NCBI GenBank assembly: GCA_000467715.1 | Contig: AJFK01000781.1 | Span: forward strand, 1-64,000 | Source of the DNA: Hysterium pulicare CBS 123377 | Taxonomy: Eukaryota; Ascomycota; Dothideomycetes; Hysteriales; Hysteriaceae | Length of the DNA stretch: 64,000 nucleotides | Direction of reading: 5' to 3' | Part shown: one piece after another, positions 33,779-44,459 of the stretch | How the letters are laid out: every line of letters begins with the position of its first letter | How positions within the stretch are numbered: position 1 is the first letter of the stretch | Program-made: the position numbers and the translations under genes | The notes under the pieces: generated by a model | The model's input: the letters and a program-made list of their open reading frames with translations, nothing else | Databases searched by the model: none | Told to the model about the DNA's origin: nothing

Positions 33779-36542
33779 ATGATGAAGCTAGTGTTGTTGC
33801 TGGCCTTGTCTCAGGCCAGCCCTCTCTATGGCCTCCCTTTGTTGGAATTTGCTCAGGAGCAACTAAAGAGACTCCCGATTGGACTCCAAGCACGGAGCGT
33901 CCCACTCTCTACGAGTGCTCCTGTCACTACCAGTTATAGCTCAGCCCAGCTCTCTTCGGTGCAGTCAGTGTCAGCTACTATCAGCGCCTCAGTTACCGGG
34001 GTACGTATATTCATTCCAACTCCCTTTCAGCCTCTGTGTTTTGAGCGTGTTTTCATATTTACCCATGAACGGCATTGGTTACGACTTAATTATGCTATTA
34101 AATATACAAGTTTATCATTGCTGACATATGCCCCTACAGTCGATAAACACTGCTCTTCCTTCGGGTCATGACACAGAAAATCCTCTTCCCTCCCCGAGTG
34201 TTTTCTCAACAGGACCTCTGATGCCCGCAACTACGGTCTTGACACCTGGAAGTGCAAGCCCAACCGCTGCCATATCCGCAGATGTTTTCGTACAAATGGC
34301 CACAGACGTTCCCCCTGGACGGATCACGAAACGTTCTGATCACCCTGTGAAACAGCTTGGTATACTCGAAATGGATGGACCTGTTGCTACGAACAAATTT
34401 TATGCAAACTTCTTCTTGGGATCACAGGACAGCGGTGTCTGGACACATCCATACTCTTTGACTTGGTCCAAGGGAGGTGGGAATGCTGATAGTTGGGGTA
34501 TATCCGTCTCTCATATCGAACGAAAGCAATTGGCATGGGGTCCTGGTACTCCCCCAGAATACTTCATAAATCCCATTGGACTGCAGCATATCATATTCTC
34601 AGCAGCAGAGTTTGGTAGCGATACTGCCCTCACAACCGATACCTTGATGGCTTTCTCAGCGAACGTCAATCTCGCTCCATCATCTTCCGTTGACCCTATA
34701 ATGTCAATACCATGTGTGCAGGGCATGGGATTTGTCACGGCAAGTTATTACGGAGCTACCCCTCAGCTACAAAGTGGGATCTTTTTCCGAACACTTACCT
34801 ACGTTGGGCAGCTTAATGGGGTTACTTACAAGTATCGAATTGTGCTTGAGGATTCGACGAATTGGCTTGTTTATGCCACTCCCACCGGCAGTCTTGGTGC
34901 CCCTCCTTTCAAGCTTCAAAACAGTACCACCATCACTGGGCCAGCTGACTATTATGGTACGATCCAGGTGGCTAAGAATCCTGCAAACTCCAGTGGCGAA
35001 GACACGTACGATGCTTCTGCTGGTTCTTACGCCGTGGAGGGTTCTATCACTGGTTCCGTCAGCAGCAATTCCGGGAGCTACACCCTTTCTTGGGTAAAGG
35101 GAGGGATCCAGAACCAGACACTACTTATGTTCGCTCTGCCTCATCATGTCGAGTCATTTGATAGTTTGACGCATGGTGGTTTGACGTCCATTCATCTTGA
35201 GACTACAACTAAAGGAATGGCCAAGGCTGTCGCAGCAGACCAATTCACTATGCTTGAGTCGGACCTGCCTACTGAAATTGGCTTTGCGCCTTACTCGCCT
35301 TCCTCCGGTGGCAATTCCGGGAACATAAAAACCCAGCTTTCCCAATCTGCAATCACCGCCATCAATTGTGCTGGAACGACTGAACTGAGCGAAGATATGA
35401 TCACACAGACAAGTCTCAACAGCATGTATTACAGCGGCAAAGTAATCACTCCATCTATCTTCGAAATAGACTCTTAGAGCTAACTCTATCCTTACAGGGG
35501 CTCGCCAAATTCGCCGGTATCATCTACACATTGCAAGACATATCCTCCAGCACAGCCCTCGCAGCCGCCGGTCTCTCCAAACTCAAAGACGCCTTCAACG
35601 TCTTCGTGAACAACACGCAACCCATTCCGCTCGTCTACGACACCGTCTGGAAAGGCGCCGTCTCATCCGGAACATATGCGAATGGCGACTCCGGGGTCGA
35701 TTTCGGGAATACATATTACAATGACCACCATTTCCACTACGGATACTTCGTCTGGACAGCTGCTGTGATCGCACACTTAGATCCGACATGGTTAACCGAG
35801 GGAACGAACAAAGCATGGGTCGACATGCTAATTCGAGACTATGCTAATCCGAGTGAACAAGATCCCTACTTCCCCTTCTCCCGCAATTTCGACTGGTACC
35901 ATGGCCACTCGTGGGCAAAAGGGCTCTTTGAGTCCGGTGACGGCAAAGACGAAGAATCATCCTCTGAGGACGCCTTCTCCACGTATGCGCTCAAGATGTG
36001 GGGAACGGTTACCGGTGATCCGAATATGGAAGCAAGAGGGAATCTACAACTTGCTTTGCATGCGCGGAGTCTAAGGAATTACTTCTTGTTGGAGAGTAGT
36101 AACAAAGTGCAGCCATCCAAGTTCATCCCGAACAAAGTCACGGGCATCTTATTCGAGAACAAAGTCGACCATACCACGTATTTCGGCACCAATCCCGAGT
36201 ATATCCAGGGGTATGTGTCTCCCTTCTCTCCTCACATCCCACAACCCACTAACTCCAAACCCCAGAATCCACATGATCCCCCTCAACCCCTCCTCCTCGT
36301 ACACGCGTCCCTCAACCTTCGTAAAAGAAGAATGGGCAACGTACTTCGACAACGGACGCGCGGAAAACGTGACGGGTGGCTGGAAAGGCATCTTGTTCGC
36401 CAACCTGGCGCTCATCGATCCCGTCTCTTCGTATAACTTCTTTGCGGATGAGAGCTTTGATTCGGGCTGGTTGGATGGTGGGGCTAGTAGGACTTGGTAT
36501 TTGGCTTTTGCGGCTGGGTTGGGGGGTGCGTTGGCGAGTTAG
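33779..36542 (+). CDS. Secreted endo-beta-1,3-glucanase, GH81 family
   Basis: Cleaves internal beta-1,3-glucan linkages; fungal GH81 enzymes (yeast Eng1/Acf2) act in cell separation and wall turnover. Exons are 33779-34000, 34140-35441, 35498-36210 and 36266-36542, giving 837 residues. A signal peptide is clear (MMKLVLLLALSQASPLYGLP), then a Ser/Thr-rich linker, with a dibasic Lys-Arg site (GRITKR before SDHPVKQ) of Kex2 type. The GH81 domain starts with DGPVATNKFYANFFLGSQDS and contains the family blocks NTYYNDHHFHYGYF (about 580-593), RNFDWYHGHSWA (637-648) and ESSSEDAFSTYALKMWG (661-677). Asp584, Glu661 and Glu665 align by spacing with the catalytic acids known in the family (inferred). 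The domain ends at about 829. Exon 3 to exon 4 joins as YIQG-IHMIPL. Confidence 0.95.
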
Positions 36543-38020
36543 ATGGGGTATTGGAAGGTGGGAGCGGGAAAGAGGGGGGAGGGGAGGGGAGGGGAGTGGT
36601 GGTAGGCGAGACTTCTCTTGTTTATATTTGCCCACATTTGGAGGATTGTAGGGTTGTATGTATAGTAGAATATTTCGATCGGATGGGACCAGGGGTAAAG
36701 GAGAAGACGTGCTTCCTTATAACCCATAAGGCTCGCGGTTCAGCGAATCTTAGTAGCAAGCTGGATAGCTTCTATTACACTAAGTTTTTTTCTCATTAAC
36801 TCTTTTTTCTAACTACATGAAAGTAGGGTCAAGAAAACTGGATAAGCCAGTTAGGCTCGCGGTAGCAAAAGCACTTGGATACGCAACACAAAGACCAGAC
36901 CAACCATGTAAAAGGAGGTGAACGGAGTATATCAACGCTGGCAGAGCCCCAAAAAGCATTATATATGTCTTCAATTGGACATGGCATGTACGCTTCATCC
37001 ATATATCCATTAACGACTACCTCTCCTCACACAACCTCTTCCCCCTACCCAGGCCTTTTGGAAAGCTACCCCACCATCCGTCTGAAGTGCCCCTTTCACT
37101 TCCGCAAGTTTGTTAAGTAGGCCATGCGACCATGAATAAGCAAGCTCAGTCATCTGCCAGAGCCAAAAAAGATTAACCAATTGTGTTTCATCTTTATATC
37201 CGCGGGAGACCTGAGCATCAGTGTTGATGCCCATCGCAAGAAGCTTGACACAATGTGAACATCACAGATCCAGAGACAATTAGAAAGTGCAACTGTTCAT
37301 CCATCCTCTCCGTTAGCATTAAGTATTATGGTAATAGGTGTATCTACAGTTAGAACGGCTTCTATCCAAGCCCATTCTATCCCATCCCATCCCTCCCATA
37401 CCAAGCCAAGCACTCCAATTCCGTGGCCAACCATCGAGTTACAAACACCCCTCTGTAAAGTAGGTAGGGGGTCTTCCCATAAACCAAGTCCCTAATCGCC
37501 GCGCCCGAGCGAGTGTCTAGAATGCATGCCTCGACTTCATGTCGAAGATGAATGAAAAGTGAAAAAAGCCCCATCAGATGCTTGAAGAAAGAAAATGCAA
37601 CTGAGGGCATGCCGAAGCGAATGTAAATAAATACAGCTAGGTCTACAAAAGCGACAGAGGTGGGTATAATGCAAGCGAGCGGCCCAAGCTTTCAGAAGGA
37701 AGCTCTCAAAGTTCCCGATTAAAAAAGGTTAGTAGAAGTGAAGAATACTGGGCCGGAAATAAGCAAACTCCAGGAGTCACTCTTCGGCAGCCAGATGCAA
37801 TCGCAGGGCGGAATCATGAACGCTCAAATGGCTCCAGAGGAAGCGCTCTTCATATGCCTTACAGAAGAAAAAAACCATGGATAGACGCTGGAAAATGCTC
37901 AAATAACTCCGATGATGCTTGAATCGTGAATGCCGTTATCGATTGAGAAGGTTTGGATTATATTTAGGAACGAGAGAGCTGATAAGGTGGATAGTTAATA
38001 GCAGGCCGAAACTTATCGTG
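36543..38020. other. Intergenic, convergent GH81 / AUR1
   Basis: About 1.5 kb between the converging stop codons. The left end carries the G-rich tract. The middle is AT-rich with TTTTTTC and poly-T runs. The two minus-strand ORFs (60-77 codons) show no domain features. It probably holds two long 3' untranslated regions. Confidence 0.4.
36574..36594 (+). repeat. Poly-G quadruplex-forming tract
   Basis: Four G-runs (6, 4, 4 and 4 G), each separated by a single A, begin 32 bp after the glucanase stop codon, so they should be in its 3' untranslated RNA. The short one-base loops make this a strong G-quadruplex candidate. This is a pattern reading only. Confidence 0.6.
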
Positions 38021-39546
38021 CTATCGGGATTCATGATCGGAGTGAGATGCAAGCGTGTCACCCTCCCACAGAGACTGCGCGTCATCTACTGGGCTCCGGG
38101 TTCCAGTTGAAGGACTCCTGCCACCAGATGAGAATGATGAAGAAGATCCAATGGTCCACTCATCGCTGTCGGAATGGGGTTGGAATTCTTCGTAGAAGTC
38201 CAGCATACCATATTGGAATCCATCTTGAGGGTCGCCAATTTCCACGTAATCGTAATCCCAGCGGTATGTCTTGTCGGGCTGCGGCCGAGGGAGGAATTTA
38301 GCTCTGGCAAAGAAGAATGCGATTCCGGCCACTAAGAAGGTTAGTCTTTGTCATATGGGGAGCGCTCGAAAACTTACGTAGAGTCCCAGCGACTAGGTCA
38401 ACGGCATAATGGTGGGAAAGGTACATTGTCGCCCACCACAGCCACATTGTGTAGCCAATGTACACGGGTAACATTCGCGGGAAAACATGGCCCATGAACA
38501 TCGTCTCTAGTGAGGCCCATCCGGAGTGCAGTGAAGGAAACGCTCCAAACACCATTGGCGAGGCATGGAAACCCGAGGTGTACAAATCCAAGCCAAACAG
38601 CTTATCAACGGCTTTCAATCCTGCCGCGTCACCGGGGATGGAGTAATTGGCTGGTGCCAGTCCATACATATTCTCATACCAGGGCGGTGAGCATGGGAAA
38701 ACAAGCTGAATGACCACAGCTGTGATGTTCATGTAGCCAAACGCTCTGGCAAACGTGGGAAGCGTTCCAGGGGGTCCCCATATAAACAAGACAAAGCAAA
38801 GAATGACCGGAGAAGCGTAATGCGCAACGCCGTACGGTAACCATGCCAGAAGATCCAGAGCGACACTCTTGTGCGCGGAAAGGATGTTGCTCAAATTGGC
38901 GCCGTACATGATATTTTCGAGGGCAGGAAGGACACGGACCCAAATCGGAGGCCTATAATCGCCGGAAATAAACCTGTTCAGCTCTTGTTAGTATGGTTGC
39001 GCAACGTACAGGCCGCGTTGGTTGGGGTCGGGCTGTGCCGCATATCGTCTCAGGCACATTTATGCCGAGAGATCCCTGTGGCGCAGCTGCGCAAGAAGAG
39101 AAGACAACTTACTTGCAGGAATAGAACAGTAGTAGCCACGTTAATGCGGGCAGAAATGGTAGGAGAAATTGTCTTGTCAATGGGACCACTAGCCCGCCCA
39201 TTAGGAGTGCTGCTACAAAAGTCTTCGCAAAGGGCCCCGGCGTTTCCATGACCGACAAGGAGAAGATGGCGATTATGGCCAAAATCAGGTACTGCCCATC
39301 ATAAACCGACCATTGGTGTGTTCGCAAGGACTGTAGTGTATCGGCAGGAGAAAGGGAGGTATTGATGGAGGCAATGGATGACGTGGGAGACTGTCTGCTG
39401 CGTATCTTTGACTTTGTGGCCCTCCATTTTCTTCGCAGTTTGTGGGGGATGAAGGCGGTAGGTATCGAAGCCCACTGAGGAATAGGTGCCCTAGAGAGCA
39501 TCTTGGGTGGACTGTCGAGAAAGGCGAAGGAGGAGGTGTTCTTCAT
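38021..39546 (-). CDS. AUR1: Inositol phosphorylceramide synthase catalytic subunit AUR1
   Basis: Golgi membrane enzyme that transfers phosphoinositol from phosphatidylinositol to ceramide; target of aureobasidin A. Exons on the minus strand are 39546-39113, 38973-38378 and 38331-38021, giving 446 residues; introns are 139 and 46 bp. It has several hydrophobic segments, including YLILAIIAIFSLSV, FAKTFVAALLMGGLVVPL and LDLLAWLPYGVAHYASPVIL. The PAP2-like catalytic signature FGAFPSLHSGWAS gives His294, and YLSHHYAVDLVAG gives His333 and Asp337, with the same 39- and 4-residue spacing as yeast His255, His294 and Asp298. FGYMNITAVV is the Aur1-specific region near known resistance sites. The Ser/Asp-rich cytosolic C-terminal tail (about 75 residues) is typical. 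The start methionine is the first ATG after an ATG-less run. Confidence 0.95.
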
Positions 39547-40337
39547 CGTCTGTCTATGCGGGAGGCGCGGGAGAGCAGAACAATGACCGGGGGAGCCAGG
39601 GCACACACGAGTTCGGAGGCAAGACGGTGGAGCAAAGACTGCTGGAGTAAGATGAAGGTAAGATGTTCCTTGGAGAGTCCAGCAGGCCTTGACTCTGTCT
39701 CGCGGCGAGAGAAAGCAGGAGGAGAGAAAAGGTTGAAGCGGAGGTTCGGGAGGTTGTCGGATTATGTTGGTGGCCGTGGAAGGCACCGGATGCTGAGGCT
39801 TGGGGGACGGGGATGCTGCAAATTACCACACGGACGAAAACCAGCAGCTCGCTCGCGCTTAGTAGCCAATGCCGTGGTAGCGCGCAGTCAGGCCTCAGCA
39901 CAAATTTCGTTTATGGACATGTCAAAACGCCGGCTGACGATGGCGACGAGTTCGATTTGGGAGGAGTGAGGTGAATAGGGGCCTGGGGACATTTGAATGT
40001 GCGATGTTTGGACAGGAGACGAACGGAGAAGCAGAATCATCGTGTCTGAATCGGGCACAGCATTCGAGGCATTCAAAGCATGCTCTGTCGCGTGATGGAG
40101 CCAACCCTTTTGCAGCACATCCTTGAACCTCTGCCGCCCCGACAGGCTGGACATCTCACAAGCCTCAATCCGGTCTCGTATTCTCGTCGTACAAGCTGGG
40201 CACTATATCTACCTTCACTCTTAACGGAGCGAATCTTTCACATGCCAATATTTTATTTCTCTACTTCTTTGTGTCCAAAGGTGGGAAGCGACCAAAGCCA
40301 GTGACTCTTGGATACATGCATTACCTAGGTAGCCTTC
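39547..40337. promoter_or_regulatory. Upstream region of AUR1
   Basis: This 791-bp leader/promoter region of AUR1 has no ORF with family features. It contains a palindromic ACCTAGGT at 40323-40330. The right end adjoins an orphan ORF. Confidence 0.35.
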
Positions 40338-41138
40338 ATGACATCAGCAGACATGAGTTTTGGCGGACCGTCATTAGTTCACCTGTCTGCATGCAAAACG
40401 TCGCATTCGCATCGCATCGCAGTTCGAGCCCCGAGCAGCAGTCACCCGCAAAATCAGCCTCGCGCCGCAAAACCAGCCGTTGGCGCAGCGCACGCGTTGC
40501 GAATCTTAACGGCCGATCTGCTGTCTCAACTGCCAAAAAAGCGCCCCCAGACGATGCCCATGATGCACCTCGTTGCGAAAGCACTGAGACATTCCGCAAC
40601 GCAGGGTCCGCCCATCTCCTCAACGCCATCTACTGACAGCCCCGCGCATGCAAGCCATGACCATAGTTCAAACATTGTTCAAACATCCTCAGAAACCTTC
40701 CCCTCGTCTTTCACCCGCTCTACACATCCATTACCTATTGCCCTGGACCGCTGCTGTGACTCACTAACAATAAGTTCCCATCGGAACCTTGCAAACCCCG
40801 AATCCCGGTTCACCAGCCCAGAACTAATTAAAACGCGCCCACATTCGGCCGAACTCAATTTATCCTCGTTTACCGAGTGCTTTCGCGTGGGCATCGCGGA
40901 CTTTCTCGCTGATCTATTTTCTAACCTGAAAAATGCCAAGAATGTAATCATGGAAAAAAGTACAGCAGATCCTAATAGGAAGTCGAGTCTGGACTGCCCC
41001 ATCATCAACCTTGTAGCGACTCTCCTTGCTACATCGTTTGACCTTGGTATTGTGGCCGTAGAGGAGTATCTAGCCCTCAGCGGACAGCAGAGATGTCGTG
41101 CGCATGGCCTTCTGTTCTTACATATACCGGAAAAATGA
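40338..41138 (+). CDS. Orphan ORF, 266 codons, doubtful
   Basis: A single plus-strand frame with an ATG start and no stop for 266 codons. The translation is Ser/Thr/Pro/His-rich for 150 residues, then somewhat more hydrophobic (FRVGIADFLADLFSNLKNAK, INLVATLLATSFDLGIVAVE). No motif is recognisable, and a shorter ORF overlaps it on each strand. Length alone gives moderate support; composition and the lack of neighbours lower it. It may be a lineage-specific gene or chance. Left and right flanks are intergenic. Confidence 0.25.
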   Translation: MTSADMSFGGPSLVHLSACKTSHSHRIAVRAPSSSHPQNQPRAAKPAVGAAHALRILTADLLSQLPKKRPQTMPMMHLVAKALRHSATQGPPISSTPSTDSPAHASHDHSSNIVQTSSETFPSSFTRSTHPLPIALDRCCDSLTISSHRNLANPESRFTSPELIKTRPHSAELNLSSFTECFRVGIADFLADLFSNLKNAKNVIMEKSTADPNRKSSLDCPIINLVATLLATSFDLGIVAVEEYLALSGQQRCRAHGLLFLHIPEK

Positions 41139-41893
41139 ACTCAGATTCCAACTACTATTACACCCATTGTGTCCTCCCGAAGGTGGACTACAATACTTCG
41201 AGTAATGGGGATTCTAAACCACGTCAATTACCTATCTCCGCCATCAACAGACTTCAATAGAAAATGTTGCTATTCCCGCAGACTCTCTGCCGTCCTGCCG
41301 TCCTAACCTGCTCGCTTGGCCCCGTCGGCTTGGGTAGGTAGGTAGGGCACAGCGCGTTTCATGACGCGCCGACGGCCGGAGCCCGGAAAGCAGGCATTTC
41401 GCTGTTCGCGAGGGGGCCATAGCTGCATTTTGACTCTGTACGTAGAGTCGCAAATAAATATGGCAAGGAAATATAGGTAAGGCTAGGTAGGTAGCTGGTG
41501 GGATCATGTACATGTATAGTCGCATTGGAAGGCAAGCAGGCGGTACCTAGGTACTGCTGTAGGGATATCAAGTCTGAACTGAATCCGTAGTTGATTGTTG
41601 TAGAGCATCTCTACATGGAGTAGAAGTTACCGGAAAGTATATCCTCTTCATGACCATACCCATCCACCGTACCCTGAATGCGAGATTTGCTACCCTCTCC
41701 TTCCTTCCTACACTGTCGTCTGGAGAAAATGGCTTAACGAAAGTCTCAACTCGTACGGCACTCCAGAACCCATCGAACCCTTTACCCAGACAAGACTCGG
41801 CGATGCCAACCCATATTCCGCCTCTCATCCATATAATGCTCTCATATCCCACGTTCCGGAATGAATATGTAAGGATTCCTATCCGCATACATA
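41139..41893. other. Intergenic with TAGGTAGG-type motifs
   Basis: 755 bp between the orphan ORF and the NYN gene stop. It holds GTAGGTAGGTAGG at 41336-41348 and the 12-bp perfect palindrome GTACCTAGGTAC at 41543-41554. Two short plus/minus ORFs (95-109 codons) overlap and look like shadows. Confidence 0.4.
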
Positions 41894-43930
41894 TCAAGTA
41901 TCCAGCAAACTCTCCGCATATTCATCCAACTCAATAACCTTAAACATGCCCTCCCATTTGCGCTGGAAAGACTTCTTCCGATAGGCCTGGTTGATATTCT
42001 TACTCCAGCTGATCAGCTCGACTCTCCACCCCTTTCGCAAGGCACGTTCCACCATAGCCAAGAAGCCCTGAGAATACTCGGCTTCGGCGGCATCTCCAGT
42101 CGCGAGGACGATGGTGCTGGGCACATCGGCATCAACGATACTCTCAAGGATCTTCAGGTGCAGTATCTCATCTACACCCTGCTCGACCCATTTCTCGACC
42201 GGTGACGAAGCTTGACCAGCAGCTGTGATCGTTTCAGACTCACTGCCGCTGTCATCTTCGGCGCCCGAATGAGAGTGTCGTCGTATGGCCTTCGCCCAGC
42301 CGACCTTATCGACTTCCTTAAAGAACTTCTGCCTTTCGGTGAGTTCTTTAGCCTTGTACACCTTGTCGAGTATGTTGACCTCGTAGCCCACTGCTTTTGC
42401 CGTCTCAAATGCCGGCAACAGAGGCGAGGACCCGACTAGAACGCGTTTCGCTACTGGGCGACGTCGTTCCATAAGGAGTACCAAGGAATCGAAGGAGATA
42501 TCCATGACCCGCGACCGAGACTTGGGATGCATGCCTTGGAGGCGTTTGAGTGTTTCAGCGAATCCGATTAGAATGTTCGACGCATCGACGAAGACATGTA
42601 CTCCTTCCGGAGAAGTCTTGTTGTTGGACAATTGCATCGGATGAACAAGCCACTTCCTATCATCTCCAAAATCGTGTACGAGTTTGAGGAGGAAGTGCCA
42701 ATGACGATCCTCGCCGTGTCTAATGGTTAGTGCTTTCTTTTGAAATGAGGTAACAGCGGGAAGTGGTGGAGGTTGAGGACCAGGATGTATAAAATAGCCA
42801 TTCGCATAAGGCGAAAGCAGAAATTGAGGCATAACGGAAACGGGAGGTGTTGCAAGATGCGCGATTTGGGTCGGCATCAACATTGGGGCATTCACAGTAT
42901 ATTGAGCTCTTTGTGCGATACGGGGATTGAACTGCGGTTGCGGAAGCACCGATTGAAAAGATTGGCTCCTGGCTTGTGCGGGTGCGGAAAGCGGAACAAG
43001 ATTGTTAGGCTGTTGCGCCTGAGGAGTCCTAAGATGTTCCGCGGCGGGAGTCTTGGATTGTTGTTGTTGCAGGGTTGCGACTGGTTTCTGTTTGCACTTT
43101 GAATCTTTAGACGGAAGAATCTTCAGAATCTTGAAAGGCGCAGTATCAGGCGTTTCTTCCTTCTTGGGAGATAAAGGCGGAGTAGAAGGAAGACCCCGAG
43201 ATCTAAGGTTGTAACGGGGACTGGTAGGTGTTGGAGTTTCAAGCATCAATGTGTGCAAGCTAGCCTTCTTGGCTGGGGTATTTGCCTCCGCAGATGTAGG
43301 TCTCTTGAAGAACTCGTCGTCAGACACTGCACCTTTACTACTTGCTTGTGGCTTCGGTGTTGCTCGAGGACTGGGGGGAGACGCTTTATGGCCATCGCTC
43401 ATAGAGTCTTGCTCATTATCTGACTTGTTTTGTAATGCTTCAGCTGCAGCTTTAGCTTTGGCAGCCCTCTTTCTTTGCTTTTTTCTCTGCTTCTTGGTCA
43501 AGAGCGTCTCTTCGGTCACATCGGTAGTCTCTAAAGCTGATGGCGGACCGTCATCAGCAATGTCGTCCCGCCACTTGATGCTTTTGCTAGAAGGGGGACA
43601 GTATATAGCTCCGTCCGAATTGTATGAATCCTCCAACGCGCCTGCTATGGGTGCAGGAACCTCAGGTGGGGGAAGATCAGCTGGAACGCCTAAAAAGTCC
43701 CATATCCTACTGAAATCGCCGAGACTTGGTGTTGAGACTGGTCGAACACTAGTGGTACTGTCTTTTGCTCGCTCGACGGGTTCTCGACGCTCCGTCCCAG
43801 AGTCGACGCCATTGTGAGAGAGGGTATTGATGAGGTCTAGAACGGGGCCAAAATCCCATGTTGAATCGGACGGTGAAGTCCCCATATGAGGATTAAGAGC
43901 TTTGGAGGGCTCCGCATTGGTTGCTGTCAT
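41894..43930 (-). CDS. NYN-domain (PIN-like nuclease fold) protein
   Basis: Single-exon protein of 678 residues. The C-terminal part is a NYN domain, a PIN-fold nuclease family whose members cleave RNA using acidic residues: GVHVFVDASNILIGFAETLK begins it, KRVLVGSSPLLPAFETAKAV follows, and STIVLATGDAAEAEYSQGFL with WRVELISWSKNINQAYRKKS closes it. The Asp in FVDASN and the Asp in TGDAAEAEY sit at the expected metal-binding positions. The first 440 residues are disordered, with a lysine/arginine-rich patch (TKKQRKKQRKRAAKAKAAAE), many TP/SP sites, a Gln run and a Pro-rich linker. No other domain is seen. Role unknown, but RNA turnover or RNA binding is plausible. The start is the first ATG of the frame. 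Confidence 0.85.
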   Translation of the reverse strand: MTATNAEPSKALNPHMGTSPSDSTWDFGPVLDLINTLSHNGVDSGTERREPVERAKDSTTSVRPVSTPSLGDFSRIWDFLGVPADLPPPEVPAPIAGALEDSYNSDGAIYCPPSSKSIKWRDDIADDGPPSALETTDVTEETLLTKKQRKKQRKRAAKAKAAAEALQNKSDNEQDSMSDGHKASPPSPRATPKPQASSKGAVSDDEFFKRPTSAEANTPAKKASLHTLMLETPTPTSPRYNLRSRGLPSTPPLSPKKEETPDTAPFKILKILPSKDSKCKQKPVATLQQQQSKTPAAEHLRTPQAQQPNNLVPLSAPAQARSQSFQSVLPQPQFNPRIAQRAQYTVNAPMLMPTQIAHLATPPVSVMPQFLLSPYANGYFIHPGPQPPPLPAVTSFQKKALTIRHGEDRHWHFLLKLVHDFGDDRKWLVHPMQLSNNKTSPEGVHVFVDASNILIGFAETLKRLQGMHPKSRSRVMDISFDSLVLLMERRRPVAKRVLVGSSPLLPAFETAKAVGYEVNILDKVYKAKELTERQKFFKEVDKVGWAKAIRRHSHSGAEDDSGSESETITAAGQASSPVEKWVEQGVDEILHLKILESIVDADVPSTIVLATGDAAEAEYSQGFLAMVERALRKGWRVELISWSKNINQAYRKKSFQRKWEGMFKVIELDEYAESLLDT

Positions 43931-44459
43931 GTGTATGTGAGGTATTTTATAAGTTGACTATGCAGGGTAAACTAGGAGTCATTAGTCTTCGTACAGGCAA
44001 GTTCTGAAGATTCTTCATACTGTGTATGTCGGTCGATAGGTCTTTTGGTGTTCCTGGCATGGTAGTAATGAAAGTAGTATTAAAGTTGATTGTTGAGAAT
44101 ATTGGAAATTTCTGAATTCGATGTCGAAGTGTGTAAACGACAGAGGTAGTTGGAGTGAAGTCGGTACGAAGTACAGAGTGGCAGGAGTGGCGGAGCGCAA
44201 CTCCAGACCTGGCTCGAGCGCAGGGAGACCAATCGGCCGCCAGCCACTCTGACACAGCAAGCTTAACGTGAATGCGGACTCCTCAAATGCAGGAGTCTAG
44301 GATTCACGAACATGGCTTGTATGGCTTGTATTGATGTGAAGTCAAAAGAGTTGGATGATGATGAGTCTCGAAGGAGAGCTGTCACAGTCAGCGGACGCCA
44401 AGATGATCCCCCACTTGCAGCCAATTGCCCTCTGCTGCACATCAATATTCCATAGAGTC
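43931..44459. promoter_or_regulatory. Divergent intergenic NYN / mitochondrial carrier
   Basis: 529 bp between the two starts, with no clear TATA or other site. It includes the in-frame leader of the carrier (from 44355), which starts with an ATG but lacks carrier-like sequence. Confidence 0.4.

Noticed and set aside
40420-40445. tRNA B-box-like GTTCGAGCCCC
   Set aside because: No A box at the right distance and no cloverleaf that I can fold.
41336-41348. TAGG-type short tandem run as a satellite or telomere-like repeat
   Set aside because: Only about three units; too short to call a repeat array.
43251-43817. 188-codon plus-strand ORF over the NYN gene
   Set aside because: Antisense shadow of the low-complexity N-terminal part of the NYN-domain protein.
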